From: Stella humosa
Lineage (GTDB): Bacteria; Pseudomonadota; Alphaproteobacteria; ATCC43930; Allostellaceae
Assembly (NCBI RefSeq): GCF_006738645.1
Contig: NZ_AP019700.1
Coordinates: 2,368,001-2,432,000, forward strand
Direction: 5' to 3'
Length of the DNA stretch: 64,000 bases
Shown: piece after piece, positions 1 through 7,725 of the stretch
How positions within the stretch are numbered: the first letter of the stretch is position 1
How the letters are laid out: every line of letters begins with the position of its first letter
The notes under the pieces: model-generated
Told to the model about the DNA's origin: nothing
The model's database searches: none
Seen by the model: only the letters and a program-made list of their open reading frames with translations
Position numbers and translations under genes: made by a program

Positions 1-1
1 C

Positions 2-330
<329 letters not shown>

Positions 331-331
<1 letters not shown>

Positions 332-1176
332 TGGCGGTCACCGTCCGCGGCCGCCACCGCGCCTTCGGCGGCCAGGTCCAGTACCTGGCCCACGCCTCGG
401 CCGAGATCGGCGGGGAGATGCGCTTTGCCGTCTATATGCCGCCGGCGGCCGAGCGCGGGCCGGTGCCGGCGCTCTTCTACCTGGCGGGGCTGACCTGCAC
501 GGAAGAGACCGTCATCATCAAGGCGGGCGCGCTGCGCCGGGCGGCCGAGGCCGGGATCGCGCTGGTGGCACCCGACACCTCGCCGCGCGACCGGCGGTTC
601 CCCGGCGACGATGCGGCGTGGGATTTCGGCCAGGGTGCCGGCTTCTATGTCGATGCCACGGCCGAGCCCTGGCGCGACGCCTATCGGATGTATTCCTACG
701 TCACCCGCGAGTTGCCCGAACTGGTGGCGCAGGAATTCCCGGTCGACGGGGCGCGGCTAGGGGTGTTCGGCCACTCCATGGGCGGGCACGGCGCGCTGGT
801 GGCGGGCCTGCGCAACCCCGATCGCTTCCGCTCGGTGTCGGCCTTCGCGCCGATCGCGGCCCCCATGCACTGCCCGTGGGGCGAGAAGGCCTTCGGCAAC
901 TATCTGGGCCCCGACCGCGCCGGCTGGGCTGCCTATGACGCAACCGCGCTGGTGTCCGCCGGCAGCCGCGTGGCGTCCGGAATCCTGGTGGACCAGGGCC
1001 TGGACGACCAGTTCCTGGCGACGCAGCTTCACCCCGACCGGTTCGAGGCCGCCTGCCGGCAGGCGGGGCAGAAGCTGACGCTGCGCCGCCATGCCGGCTA
1101 TGACCATGGTTACTTCTTCATCTCCACCTTCATCGACGACCACATCGACCATCACGCGGCGGTGCTGGGCCGGTAG
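331..1176 (+). CDS. fghA: S-formylglutathione hydrolase (esterase D family)
   Basis: The enzyme hydrolyses S-formylglutathione to formate and glutathione, the second step of glutathione-dependent formaldehyde oxidation. The 281-residue length is normal for the family. The nucleophile elbow GHSMGGHGAL places the catalytic serine at residue 149. The segment DQGLDDQFL (about 221-229) carries the acid and AGYDHGYFF supplies the histidine at 259. LFYLAGLTCTEET near residue 48 is a family signature around the oxyanion hole. The ATG overlaps the stop of the upstream dehydrogenase gene. The next gene is convergent, so this is the end of the operon. Confidence 0.95.
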
Positions 1177-1179
1177 GGG

Positions 1180-2412
1180 CTATCGCCGCGCCGCCTCCAG
1201 GATACGGGCGGCGGCGTCGGCGAAGACCTGGCAGCCGAGCACGATGTCGGCTTCGTCGGTGTCCTCGCTGTAGTGGTGGCTGACGCCGCCGATCGAGGGC
1301 ACGAACATCATGCCGGCCGGCAGGCGGTGGGCGATGATCTGGGCGTCGTGGCCGGCGGCCGACGGCATCGCCATCCAGTTGCCGGGCGCGTGGACCTCGG
1401 CCGCGGCCGCCAGCGCCTGCTGGAAACGGTCGTCCATGATCGTGGGCGGCGTGCGTGACAGCACCTCGACCGCGACGGGGCAGGGGCCGGACTGGTTGGT
1501 CTCGGCCACGAGTTGATCCAGCACGCCTTCGAGGCGCGCCATCGTCGCCGGCTCGCCATCGCGGAACTGCAGCAGCATCTCGGCGCGGCCGGGGATGATG
1601 GCCGGCGCCCCCGGCTCCAGCAGGATGCGGCCGACCGTCCAGACCGAGCGCGGGCCGCTGGCGGCCGCGAAGCGCTCGTAGAGCGCGTTGCAGAAGCGGA
1701 CCAGCGCCACGCCCGCATCCTTGCGGATCGGCATCGGCGTCGTCCCGGCATGGTTCTGCACGCCGGTGAAGGTGACGCGATAGCCGTGGATGCCGACGAT
1801 CGAGGTGACTACGCCAATGCGCCGCGCCTCGCTCTCCAGGTAGCCGCCCTGCTCGATATGCGCTTCGAGGTAGCCGACATAGCGGGCCGGGTCGACGGCC
1901 GCGCGTGGCCGGCCGGCAAAGCCCGAGCGCGCCAGCGCCTCGCGCAAGGGCGTGCCGTCGTCGCGGTTGCGGGTGGCGTCGATGTCGGCCTCGCTCAACT
2001 CGCCGACGAAGGACTTGCTGCCGAGGAAGCTCATATAGTGGCTTTCCTCGTCGGCCCAGGAGGCGACCTCGACGCCGACGCCCGCCAGCGCCGGATCGTC
2101 GCGGAAGGCGCGGGCGACCTCGACCCCGTACAGCACGCCCATGACGCCGTCGAGCCAGCCGCCCTGGGGCTGGGTGTCGGTGTGCGAGCCCATCAACAGG
2201 CGCGGGCCGTCGCCCGGGCGCCGGCCGATGACGTTGCCGATGCCGTCGATCGACGCCTCCAGCCCGGCTTCCTCCATCCGCGAGGCCAGCCAGTGGCGCG
2301 ATTCGACGTCCTGCGGCGAGAAGGTCGGGCGGTGGACGCCGGTCTTGTAGCGACCGAAATCGGCCATCCGCTTCAGGTCGGCGATCAGGCGTGCCCCATC
2401 GATCTTCGGCAT
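1180..2412 (-). CDS. M20-family Zn-dependent amidohydrolase (hydantoinase/carbamoylase type)
   Basis: This 410-residue protein is a dinuclear metal hydrolase of the N-carbamoyl-L-amino-acid hydrolase / allantoate amidohydrolase / beta-ureidopropionase group. Candidate metal ligands are His77 in GSHTDTQ, Asp88 in GGWLDGVMG, Glu122/123 in WADEESH and a C-terminal His in GGVSHHYSED. The lid/dimerisation insert begins near HIEQGGYLE (about 200). The true substrate is not evident. It lies directly downstream of, and in the same direction as, a creatininase-family gene with a 13-base gap. The two probably work in succession on a cyclic amide or its opened N-carbamoyl product. The C-terminus is tail to tail with fghA, only 3 bases apart. 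Confidence 0.85.
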   Translation of the reverse strand: MPKIDGARLIADLKRMADFGRYKTGVHRPTFSPQDVESRHWLASRMEEAGLEASIDGIGNVIGRRPGDGPRLLMGSHTDTQPQGGWLDGVMGVLYGVEVARAFRDDPALAGVGVEVASWADEESHYMSFLGSKSFVGELSEADIDATRNRDDGTPLREALARSGFAGRPRAAVDPARYVGYLEAHIEQGGYLESEARRIGVVTSIVGIHGYRVTFTGVQNHAGTTPMPIRKDAGVALVRFCNALYERFAAASGPRSVWTVGRILLEPGAPAIIPGRAEMLLQFRDGEPATMARLEGVLDQLVAETNQSGPCPVAVEVLSRTPPTIMDDRFQQALAAAAEVHAPGNWMAMPSAAGHDAQIIAHRLPAGMMFVPSIGGVSHHYSEDTDEADIVLGCQVFADAAARILEAARR

Positions 2413-2425
2413 GCGGGATATCCTC

Positions 2426-3223
2426 TCAGAGATGCGCCGGTTCCGAGAGGAACGGCAGGGTCCAGAAGTCCTTGTTCAGCAGCTTCCGGGCCAATTCGTC
2501 GGCGATGCCGTCGATCAGGCGCTGGCCTTTTTCCGGCGTGGCCGCCTCCGGGTTGCCGACGACGCCCGATGCCGACATGGCGCTCAGCGTGCGCCAGCGG
2601 TACATGCCGCCGCCGACCAGTTCGGACACTTCCGGCGTGACGTTCGACTTGGCGAGCGGGATGCGGTCGCGGGCGACCAGGTCCGGCCGCAGCGCCATCA
2701 TCATGGAGGTTTCGGCCTCGCAGGCATGGCGCAGGCCGGTCTGGGTCTCCAGGATGGCGGCGATCGGCTCGGCCGCGGCGTACCAGTAGGTGAACTGGAC
2801 GATCGGCACCTCCAGCTCCGGCGTCAGCATGTCCGCCGCCACGCGCATGGCGTTGTCGTTGCCGCCATGGCCGTTCAGCAGCACGATCCGCCGGAAGCCG
2901 TGCCGCACCACGGACTTGCAGATGCAGCGCAGCACGGCCAGGAACGTCGAATCATCCAGCGTGATGGTGCCGCCGAAGCTCATGTGATGTTCCGACAGGC
3001 CGGTCCACAGCATGGGCAGGACCAAAATCGGCTCGCCCTGGGCGGCGACCCGGCGGGCGGCTTCCAGCGCCACCGTCTCGCCCAGCATCGTGTCGACCTC
3101 GACCGGCAGGTGCGGCCCATGCTGTTCGATCGATCCAACCGGCAGGATGACGATGGCGTCCTCCTCGGCCTTGCGGCGCAGTTCGTCGGCGCGCAGCCGG
3201 CGCCATTCGATTTCCACGGTCAT
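2426..3223 (-). CDS. Creatininase family amidohydrolase
   Basis: Creatininase-fold enzymes open cyclic amides (creatinine amidohydrolase) or deformylate riboflavin-related precursors, using two metals. Ligand motifs are present: GSIEQHGPHLPVEVD (Glu33, His35, Asp44 counted from the chosen start), VLLNGHGGN in the middle, and CEAETSMMMALRP with the later glutamate. The reading frame is open to 3274, but I prefer the ATG at 3223 (265 residues) because the family begins just before IEWRRLRADELR and a GGAG lies upstream of it, while the more upstream ATG has no ribosome site. It forms a two-gene unit with the M20 amidohydrolase. The exact substrate is unknown. Confidence 0.85.
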   Translation of the reverse strand: MTVEIEWRRLRADELRRKAEEDAIVILPVGSIEQHGPHLPVEVDTMLGETVALEAARRVAAQGEPILVLPMLWTGLSEHHMSFGGTITLDDSTFLAVLRCICKSVVRHGFRRIVLLNGHGGNDNAMRVAADMLTPELEVPIVQFTYWYAAAEPIAAILETQTGLRHACEAETSMMMALRPDLVARDRIPLAKSNVTPEVSELVGGGMYRWRTLSAMSASGVVGNPEAATPEKGQRLIDGIADELARKLLNKDFWTLPFLSEPAHL

Positions 3224-3349
3224 CGGCAGGGCAACTCCAAGGGTGGCGAGGGCGAAGATGTGCGAGCCTCCCATGCCAGCGACCGTTGTGGAAGTCTGCC
3301 GCAGGGCGCAGAATAGGCGCGCTTATAAGAACAACGGGATGGTCGACGG

Positions 3350-4192
3350 ATGGCAAGGCAGCTTTCCGGGCTGGACGGCATTATCGCAGCCCATCAGAGC
3401 GAGATTCTCGGCGACTGGCAGAGCAGGCTGGCGGAAGCGGGCAGCGAGCGTCGACTGACCGCGCGCGAGATCGACAGCCAGTGCCGGGCGCTGCTCGACG
3501 CGCTGCGCGAATCGGCTGCCGTCGAGGGGTCGGCATCCGACCGCCTGAAGGACATGCTGGCCGACATGTCCAAGACCCGGGCCGTGCAGGGTTTCACCAT
3601 CGCCGAGACGGTCTCGCTGTTGCATTCGCTGAAGAAGCCGCTGCTCGCGGCGATCGGGCGCGAACTGGTGAAGTCGCCTGCTGCCGCCCTGCGTGAGGTG
3701 GTGTCGGCGTCGGAGCTCATCGACGGCCTGTCACTGCTGGTGATGGACGAGTTCGTGCGCATGCGCGAAGAGATCATCATCCGCCAGCAGCAGGAGATCG
3801 CCGAGCTGTCGACTCCGGTCGTGAAGCTGTGGGACGGCATCCTGGCCGTGCCGCTGATCGGCACGCTGGACAGCTCGCGCACCCAGGTGGTGATGGAGAA
3901 CCTGCTGCAGGCGATCGTCGACCAGAGCGCCTTGATGACGATCATCGACATCACCGGCGTCCCGACCGTCGATACCCTGGTGGCGCAGCACCTGCTGAAG
4001 ACCATCGCGGCCGCCCGCCTGATGGGGGCGGATTGCATCATCAGCGGCATCCGCCCGCAGATCGCCCAGACCATGGTGCATCTGGGGGTGGAACTGTCCG
4101 TCGTTTCCAAGGCCACCCTGGCCGAGGCCCTGGCCCATGCGCTGGCCAAGACCGGCCGGATGGTGGTGCAGCGCCGCGCCGCGGAGGCTTGA
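3350..4192 (+). CDS. rsbR: RsbR-type stressosome protein (RsbRD N-terminal domain plus STAS domain)
   Basis: The 280-residue protein has an alpha-helical N-terminal sensory half (about 1-150) resembling the RsbRD N-terminal domain and a C-terminal STAS domain (about 157-270). The two threonines phosphorylated by RsbT in Bacillus RsbRA are both conserved: Thr209 in VDTLVAQH and Thr241 in IAQTMVHLG. In characterised stressosomes RsbR and RsbS build the scaffold that holds RsbT inactive until stress. It is first in a run whose order rsbR-rsbS-rsbT matches Gram-positive stressosome operons. The sensory half has no recognisable globin, PAS or LOV cofactor motif. A TATAAG at 3324-3329 may be its -10 element. 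Confidence 0.92.
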   Translation: MARQLSGLDGIIAAHQSEILGDWQSRLAEAGSERRLTAREIDSQCRALLDALRESAAVEGSASDRLKDMLADMSKTRAVQGFTIAETVSLLHSLKKPLLAAIGRELVKSPAAALREVVSASELIDGLSLLVMDEFVRMREEIIIRQQQEIAELSTPVVKLWDGILAVPLIGTLDSSRTQVVMENLLQAIVDQSALMTIIDITGVPTVDTLVAQHLLKTIAAARLMGADCIISGIRPQIAQTMVHLGVELSVVSKATLAEALAHALAKTGRMVVQRRAAEA

Positions 4193-4195
4193 GAC

Positions 4196-4585
4196 ATGGA
4201 CCGTATACCGGTCCTCAAGATCGGTGCGGCCCTGCTGGTCACGATCCAGGTGGACCTGCATGACAGCGTCGCAATGGCGCTTGAGGAGGACCTCAGCAAC
4301 CTGATCGTGAAGTCGGGTGCGAAAGGCGTGCTGATCGACATCTCGGCCCTCGAGATCGTCGATAGCTTCATCGGCCGCACCCTGGCCAACATCGCCAGCG
4401 TCGCCCGCCTGCTCGATGCCGAGACGGTCGTCGTCGGCATGCGCCCGGCCGTGGCGATCACCCTGGTCGAACTGGGCCTGAGCCTGCCTGGCGTGCGTAC
4501 GGCATTGAATGCCGAGCGCGGCATGGCTTTGATCCAGGCGCGCCTGTCCGACAGCTATGGCGAGCCCGGTGCCGCAGGCTTCTGA
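4196..4585 (+). CDS. rsbS: RsbS-type stressosome STAS scaffold protein
   Basis: This 129-residue protein is a stand-alone STAS domain. It matches Bacillus RsbS across its length: IPVLKIGAALLVTIQ at the N-terminus, LIDISALEIVDSFIGR in the middle and GMRPAVAITLVELGL near the end. Ser57, in EIVDSFIGR, lines up with the serine that RsbT phosphorylates in RsbS. It follows rsbR after 3 bases and its 3' end overlaps rsbT by 29 bases. In known systems phosphorylation of this serine releases RsbT to act on its downstream partner. Confidence 0.93.
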   Translation: MDRIPVLKIGAALLVTIQVDLHDSVAMALEEDLSNLIVKSGAKGVLIDISALEIVDSFIGRTLANIASVARLLDAETVVVGMRPAVAITLVELGLSLPGVRTALNAERGMALIQARLSDSYGEPGAAGF

Positions 4586-4970
4586 CCGCCATCCCATACG
4601 GACGTCCGACGATGTCGTGCGGATCCGCCAGCTCGTGCGCGCAGCCGCGCTGCAGGCGGGGCTGTCGCTCGTCGACCAGACCAAGATCATTACCGCGGCC
4701 AGCGAGCTGGCGCGCAACACCCTCGACCACGGCGGCGGCGGCGATGCCGAGGTGCAGTTCCTCCAGGAAGGCGTGCGCAAGGGCGTCCGCATCGCGTTCG
4801 AGGATCACGGGCCGGGCATTCCCGACATCGACCGCGCGCTGCAGCCGGGTTTCACCACCGGGCGCGGGATGGGGTTGGGGCTGGGCGGCGCCCGGCAGTT
4901 GTCCAACGAATTTTCCATCTCCTCGGAGGTGGGGCGCGGCACCAGGATCGTGATCGCGCGTTGGAAGTAG
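4557..4970 (+). CDS. rsbT: RsbT-type serine/threonine kinase (GHKL ATPase)
   Basis: At 137 residues this is a single GHKL-fold kinase domain close in length to Bacillus RsbT. The N box SELARNTLDHGGGG, the ATP-lid motif EDHGPGIPDI and the glycine-rich GMGLGLGGARQLSNEF are all present. RsbT phosphorylates RsbS and RsbR and then switches to activate a partner; in Bacillus the partner is the RsbU phosphatase. No rsbU, rsbV, rsbW or sigB homologue is present here, and the next gene instead encodes a fused ATPase/phosphatase. The ATG at 4557 lies inside rsbS; an in-frame GTG at 4569 is an alternative start. Confidence 0.93.
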   Translation: MASPVPQASDRHPIRTSDDVVRIRQLVRAAALQAGLSLVDQTKIITAASELARNTLDHGGGGDAEVQFLQEGVRKGVRIAFEDHGPGIPDIDRALQPGFTTGRGMGLGLGGARQLSNEFSISSEVGRGTRIVIARWK

Positions 4971-4972
4971 CG

Positions 4973-5983
4973 ATGCAACGTTTCCTCCTCGGCGATCCCA
5001 GCCAGGTGGCGGTCGCGAGGCGCGAAGCCGTGCGCATTGCCCAATCCACCGGCTTCTCCGAAGACGACCAGGCACGCCTGGCCGTGGTCGTGACCGAACT
5101 GTCGGTCAACACGATCCGCCATGGTGGCGGGGGCCAGATGCTGTTCGGCCGGGGTGTCGACGATGACGGGGTGCAGCTCGAAGGGCTGTGGCTCGACAAG
5201 GGACCGGGCATGGCCGACCCCGCAGCCTGCCTGCGCGATGGATTTTCGACGGCCGGCACGCCGGGCAACGGCTTCGGCGCGGTGCAGCGCATGTCGGACG
5301 GGTTCGACTGCTATTCGCGTGTCGGCCAGGGCACGGCGGTGCTGGCGCGGCTGCGGCCAGGACACGCGGGGCCGTCCGCCGGCGCCGGCCAGGCCAGCCG
5401 GGGCTGGGCGATCGGTGCCATCGTCGTACCCAAGGCGGGCGAACTGGTCTCGGGCGACAGTTGGGCGGTGCGGCCCGATGGCCGGAGCCTCTGCTGCATG
5501 ATGGTCGACGGGCTTGGCCACGGCCCGCAGGCGGCCGAGGCGGCGGCGGTGGCCGTCGCCCAGTTCGAGGCCGCCACGGACATCGACCCGGCAGCCATTC
5601 TCGAACGCATCCACCTGGCCATGCGCGCGACGCGCGGCGGCGCCGTGGCGGTGCTGGCGATCGACACCGAAGTCGGTTCGGTTCGCTTCAGCGGGGTCGG
5701 CAACATCGCCGGGGTGCTGCTGTCGGCCGGCATGCGCCGCATGGTCTCGCACAATGGCACGGCCGGCGGCATCGCCCAACGCATCCGCGCCTTCGACTAT
5801 CCGCGCCCGGCGCGGGCGGTCGCCATCCTGCATTCGGACGGGCTATCCGCGAACTGGACCATCGACACCTACCCCGGATTGGCATCGTGCGATCCGACGT
5901 TGATTGCCGGCGTTCTGTTCCGTGACCAGGAGCGCGGGCGCGACGACGCGGCCGTGCTGGTGGTGAAGGAACTGGCCGCATGA
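4973..5983 (+). CDS. Fused RsbT/RsbW-like ATPase and RsbX/SpoIIE-type PP2C phosphatase
   Basis: The 336-residue protein has two parts. Residues about 1-130 form a GHKL ATPase domain with N box TELSVNTIRHGGGG and DKGPGMADP. Residues about 140-335 form a PP2C-like phosphatase with GAIVVPKAGELVSGD, the metal motif MMVDGLGHGP, and SGVGNIAGVLL. The phosphatase half resembles RsbX, which resets the stressosome by dephosphorylating RsbS and RsbR, and sits where rsbX would be. The ATG at 4973 is chosen: it is two bases after the rsbT stop with GGAAG seven bases upstream. The carrying of kinase-like and phosphatase domains on one chain suggests a self-contained reset switch; that is inference. Confidence 0.88.
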   Translation: MQRFLLGDPSQVAVARREAVRIAQSTGFSEDDQARLAVVVTELSVNTIRHGGGGQMLFGRGVDDDGVQLEGLWLDKGPGMADPAACLRDGFSTAGTPGNGFGAVQRMSDGFDCYSRVGQGTAVLARLRPGHAGPSAGAGQASRGWAIGAIVVPKAGELVSGDSWAVRPDGRSLCCMMVDGLGHGPQAAEAAAVAVAQFEAATDIDPAAILERIHLAMRATRGGAVAVLAIDTEVGSVRFSGVGNIAGVLLSAGMRRMVSHNGTAGGIAQRIRAFDYPRPARAVAILHSDGLSANWTIDTYPGLASCDPTLIAGVLFRDQERGRDDAAVLVVKELAA

Positions 5984-7725
5984 TCCTGGCGGCGGTCCGC
6001 ATGCCGGCCGCGGACGGGGAGGATCTCGTCCGGCTTCGCCAGGCCGGCCGCGACATCGCGCGGGCGATCGGCTTCGACGCCCCGGACCAGACCCGCATCG
6101 CCACGGCCTTGTCGGAGATCGTGCGCAACGCGCTGAGCCATGGTGGTGGCGGCACGGTGGAGTTTGCGCTGCTCGAACTCGAAGACGGCGGTGGTCTGTC
6201 GATCGAGGTGTGCGACGAGGGGCCGGGCATTGTCGGGCTGGAGGGCGTGCTGGCCGGTGCCGGCAGCGGGCAGGGCATCCTGTCGGCCCGTCGCCTGATG
6301 GACAGCCTCGATATCCGCTCGAACAGTCCGGGCGGCACGTCCGTCGTCCTGACCAAGCGGCTTGGGCGACCGGCACGTATATCCGCCGATGAGTTCGTGC
6401 GCGCCTTCGGCCGGGGAGGCGGAAGTCCGGTGCCGGACGGCGACAAGGTCGTGGCGCTTGCCAGGGAACTGTCCGGCGCCCGCGCGGCGTTGAGCGCGCG
6501 CGATGCCGAGGTCGCGGCACTGGCGGCTGAGCTGGAAAACACCAACCGCGGCGTCGTGGCCCTCTATGCAGAGCTGGAGGATCAGGCCCACGCCCTGCGG
6601 CAGGCGAGCGAGATGAAGTCGCACTTCCTCTCGAACATGAGCCATGAGTTCCGGACGCCACTGAACTCGATGCTCGCGATCTCGCGGATCCTGCTCGACC
6701 GGCTGGACGGCGAACTGACCACCGAGCAGGAGCGCCAGGTCGGATATATCCGGAGCTCGGCGCTCAGCCTGACCGAACTGGTGAACGACCTGCTGGATAT
6801 CGCGAAGGTCGAGGCAGGAAAGGCGGAGCTGCGCTTCAAGTACTTCGCTGCCGCCGACCTGATCGGAACGTTGCGCGGCGTGCTGAAGCCACTGCAAAGC
6901 AACCCAAGGGTAGAACTTCTATTCGAAGATTCATCCGACATTCCCATTATTCATTCGGATGAAGGGAAAGTGTCGCAGGTACTGCGCAACCTGATATCCA
7001 ATGCGCTAAAGTATACGGATGGGGGCACAGTCCGTGTAACGACGACTTACGACGATGGTCTGGACAGCGTGCAATTTTCCGTCACTGACACCGGCATCGG
7101 CATCAAGCCCGAAGATATCGACCGGATTTTCCAGGAATTCGTTCAGATCGAGAACCCGTTGCAGGCGCGCGTCCGCGGCACCGGCCTGGGATTGCCGTTG
7201 TCCCGCCGCCTGGCCGGCCTGATCGGGGGCAACCTGGATGTCGCGAGCCAGCCGGGGGTCGGTTCGACCTTCACCCTGACCATTCCCCTTCGCCCGCCAT
7301 CGTCCGCAACGGTGACCGAGACGCCGGACATGGATCGCCGGCCGATCCTGCTGATCGATGACGAGGAAACCTCCCGCTATGTCCTGCGCCAGTTCCTGGG
7401 CCCGGCGGTGGGCGAGGTGATCGAGGCGACCGACGGAGAGCAGGGGCTGGAACGGGCGCAGATGGAGCGGCCGCGGCTGATCTTCCTCGATCTGAATCTG
7501 CCGCGGCTGAATGGCGTACAGGTCATCCGGCATCTGGCCGACGACCCGCAGACCGCCGGCATACCGGTGGTTGTCGTCACTTCGTCCCTTATCGACGACA
7601 GCAGCCGGGCCGGCCTCGGGCATGCGCGCGCCATCCTGTCCAAGGCGGAACTCGACCGGGAACGCCTGTTGGCACTGGTAGCCGAACTGAGCCCCGTCGA
7701 CGGCATGGACAGGCCCCTTCCGTGA
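5980..7725 (+). CDS. Hybrid histidine kinase with extra N-terminal RsbT-like ATPase domain and C-terminal receiver
   Basis: Domains in the 581 residues: RsbT-like GHKL ATPase (about 1-128; N box SEIVRNALSHGGGG, DEGPGIVG), a coiled coil (about 155-210), a HisKA domain with phospho-acceptor His222 in SNMSHEFRTPLNS, a second, canonical kinase ATPase (about 320-437; NLISNALKYTDGG, DTGIGI, RGTGLGLPLS), and a receiver (about 454-575) with Asp504 in LIFLDLNLP. It has no membrane segments, so it is cytoplasmic. The ATG overlaps the upstream stop (ATGA), so it is translationally coupled to the stressosome genes. The N-terminal domain is the third RsbT-like module in consecutive genes and may be the docking point for stressosome signals. 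Confidence 0.9.
   Translation: MILAAVRMPAADGEDLVRLRQAGRDIARAIGFDAPDQTRIATALSEIVRNALSHGGGGTVEFALLELEDGGGLSIEVCDEGPGIVGLEGVLAGAGSGQGILSARRLMDSLDIRSNSPGGTSVVLTKRLGRPARISADEFVRAFGRGGGSPVPDGDKVVALARELSGARAALSARDAEVAALAAELENTNRGVVALYAELEDQAHALRQASEMKSHFLSNMSHEFRTPLNSMLAISRILLDRLDGELTTEQERQVGYIRSSALSLTELVNDLLDIAKVEAGKAELRFKYFAAADLIGTLRGVLKPLQSNPRVELLFEDSSDIPIIHSDEGKVSQVLRNLISNALKYTDGGTVRVTTTYDDGLDSVQFSVTDTGIGIKPEDIDRIFQEFVQIENPLQARVRGTGLGLPLSRRLAGLIGGNLDVASQPGVGSTFTLTIPLRPPSSATVTETPDMDRRPILLIDDEETSRYVLRQFLGPAVGEVIEATDGEQGLERAQMERPRLIFLDLNLPRLNGVQVIRHLADDPQTAGIPVVVVTSSLIDDSSRAGLGHARAILSKAELDRERLLALVAELSPVDGMDRPLP

Noticed and set aside
3339-3341. ATG 11 bases before the chosen rsbR start
   Set aside because: It is out of frame with the RsbR coding sequence and leads to no protein-like product.
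3394-4524. 376-codon minus-strand frame opposite rsbR and rsbS
   Set aside because: Ser/Arg/Met-rich shadow of the rsbR-rsbS coding strand; the plus-strand proteins have conserved family residues throughout.
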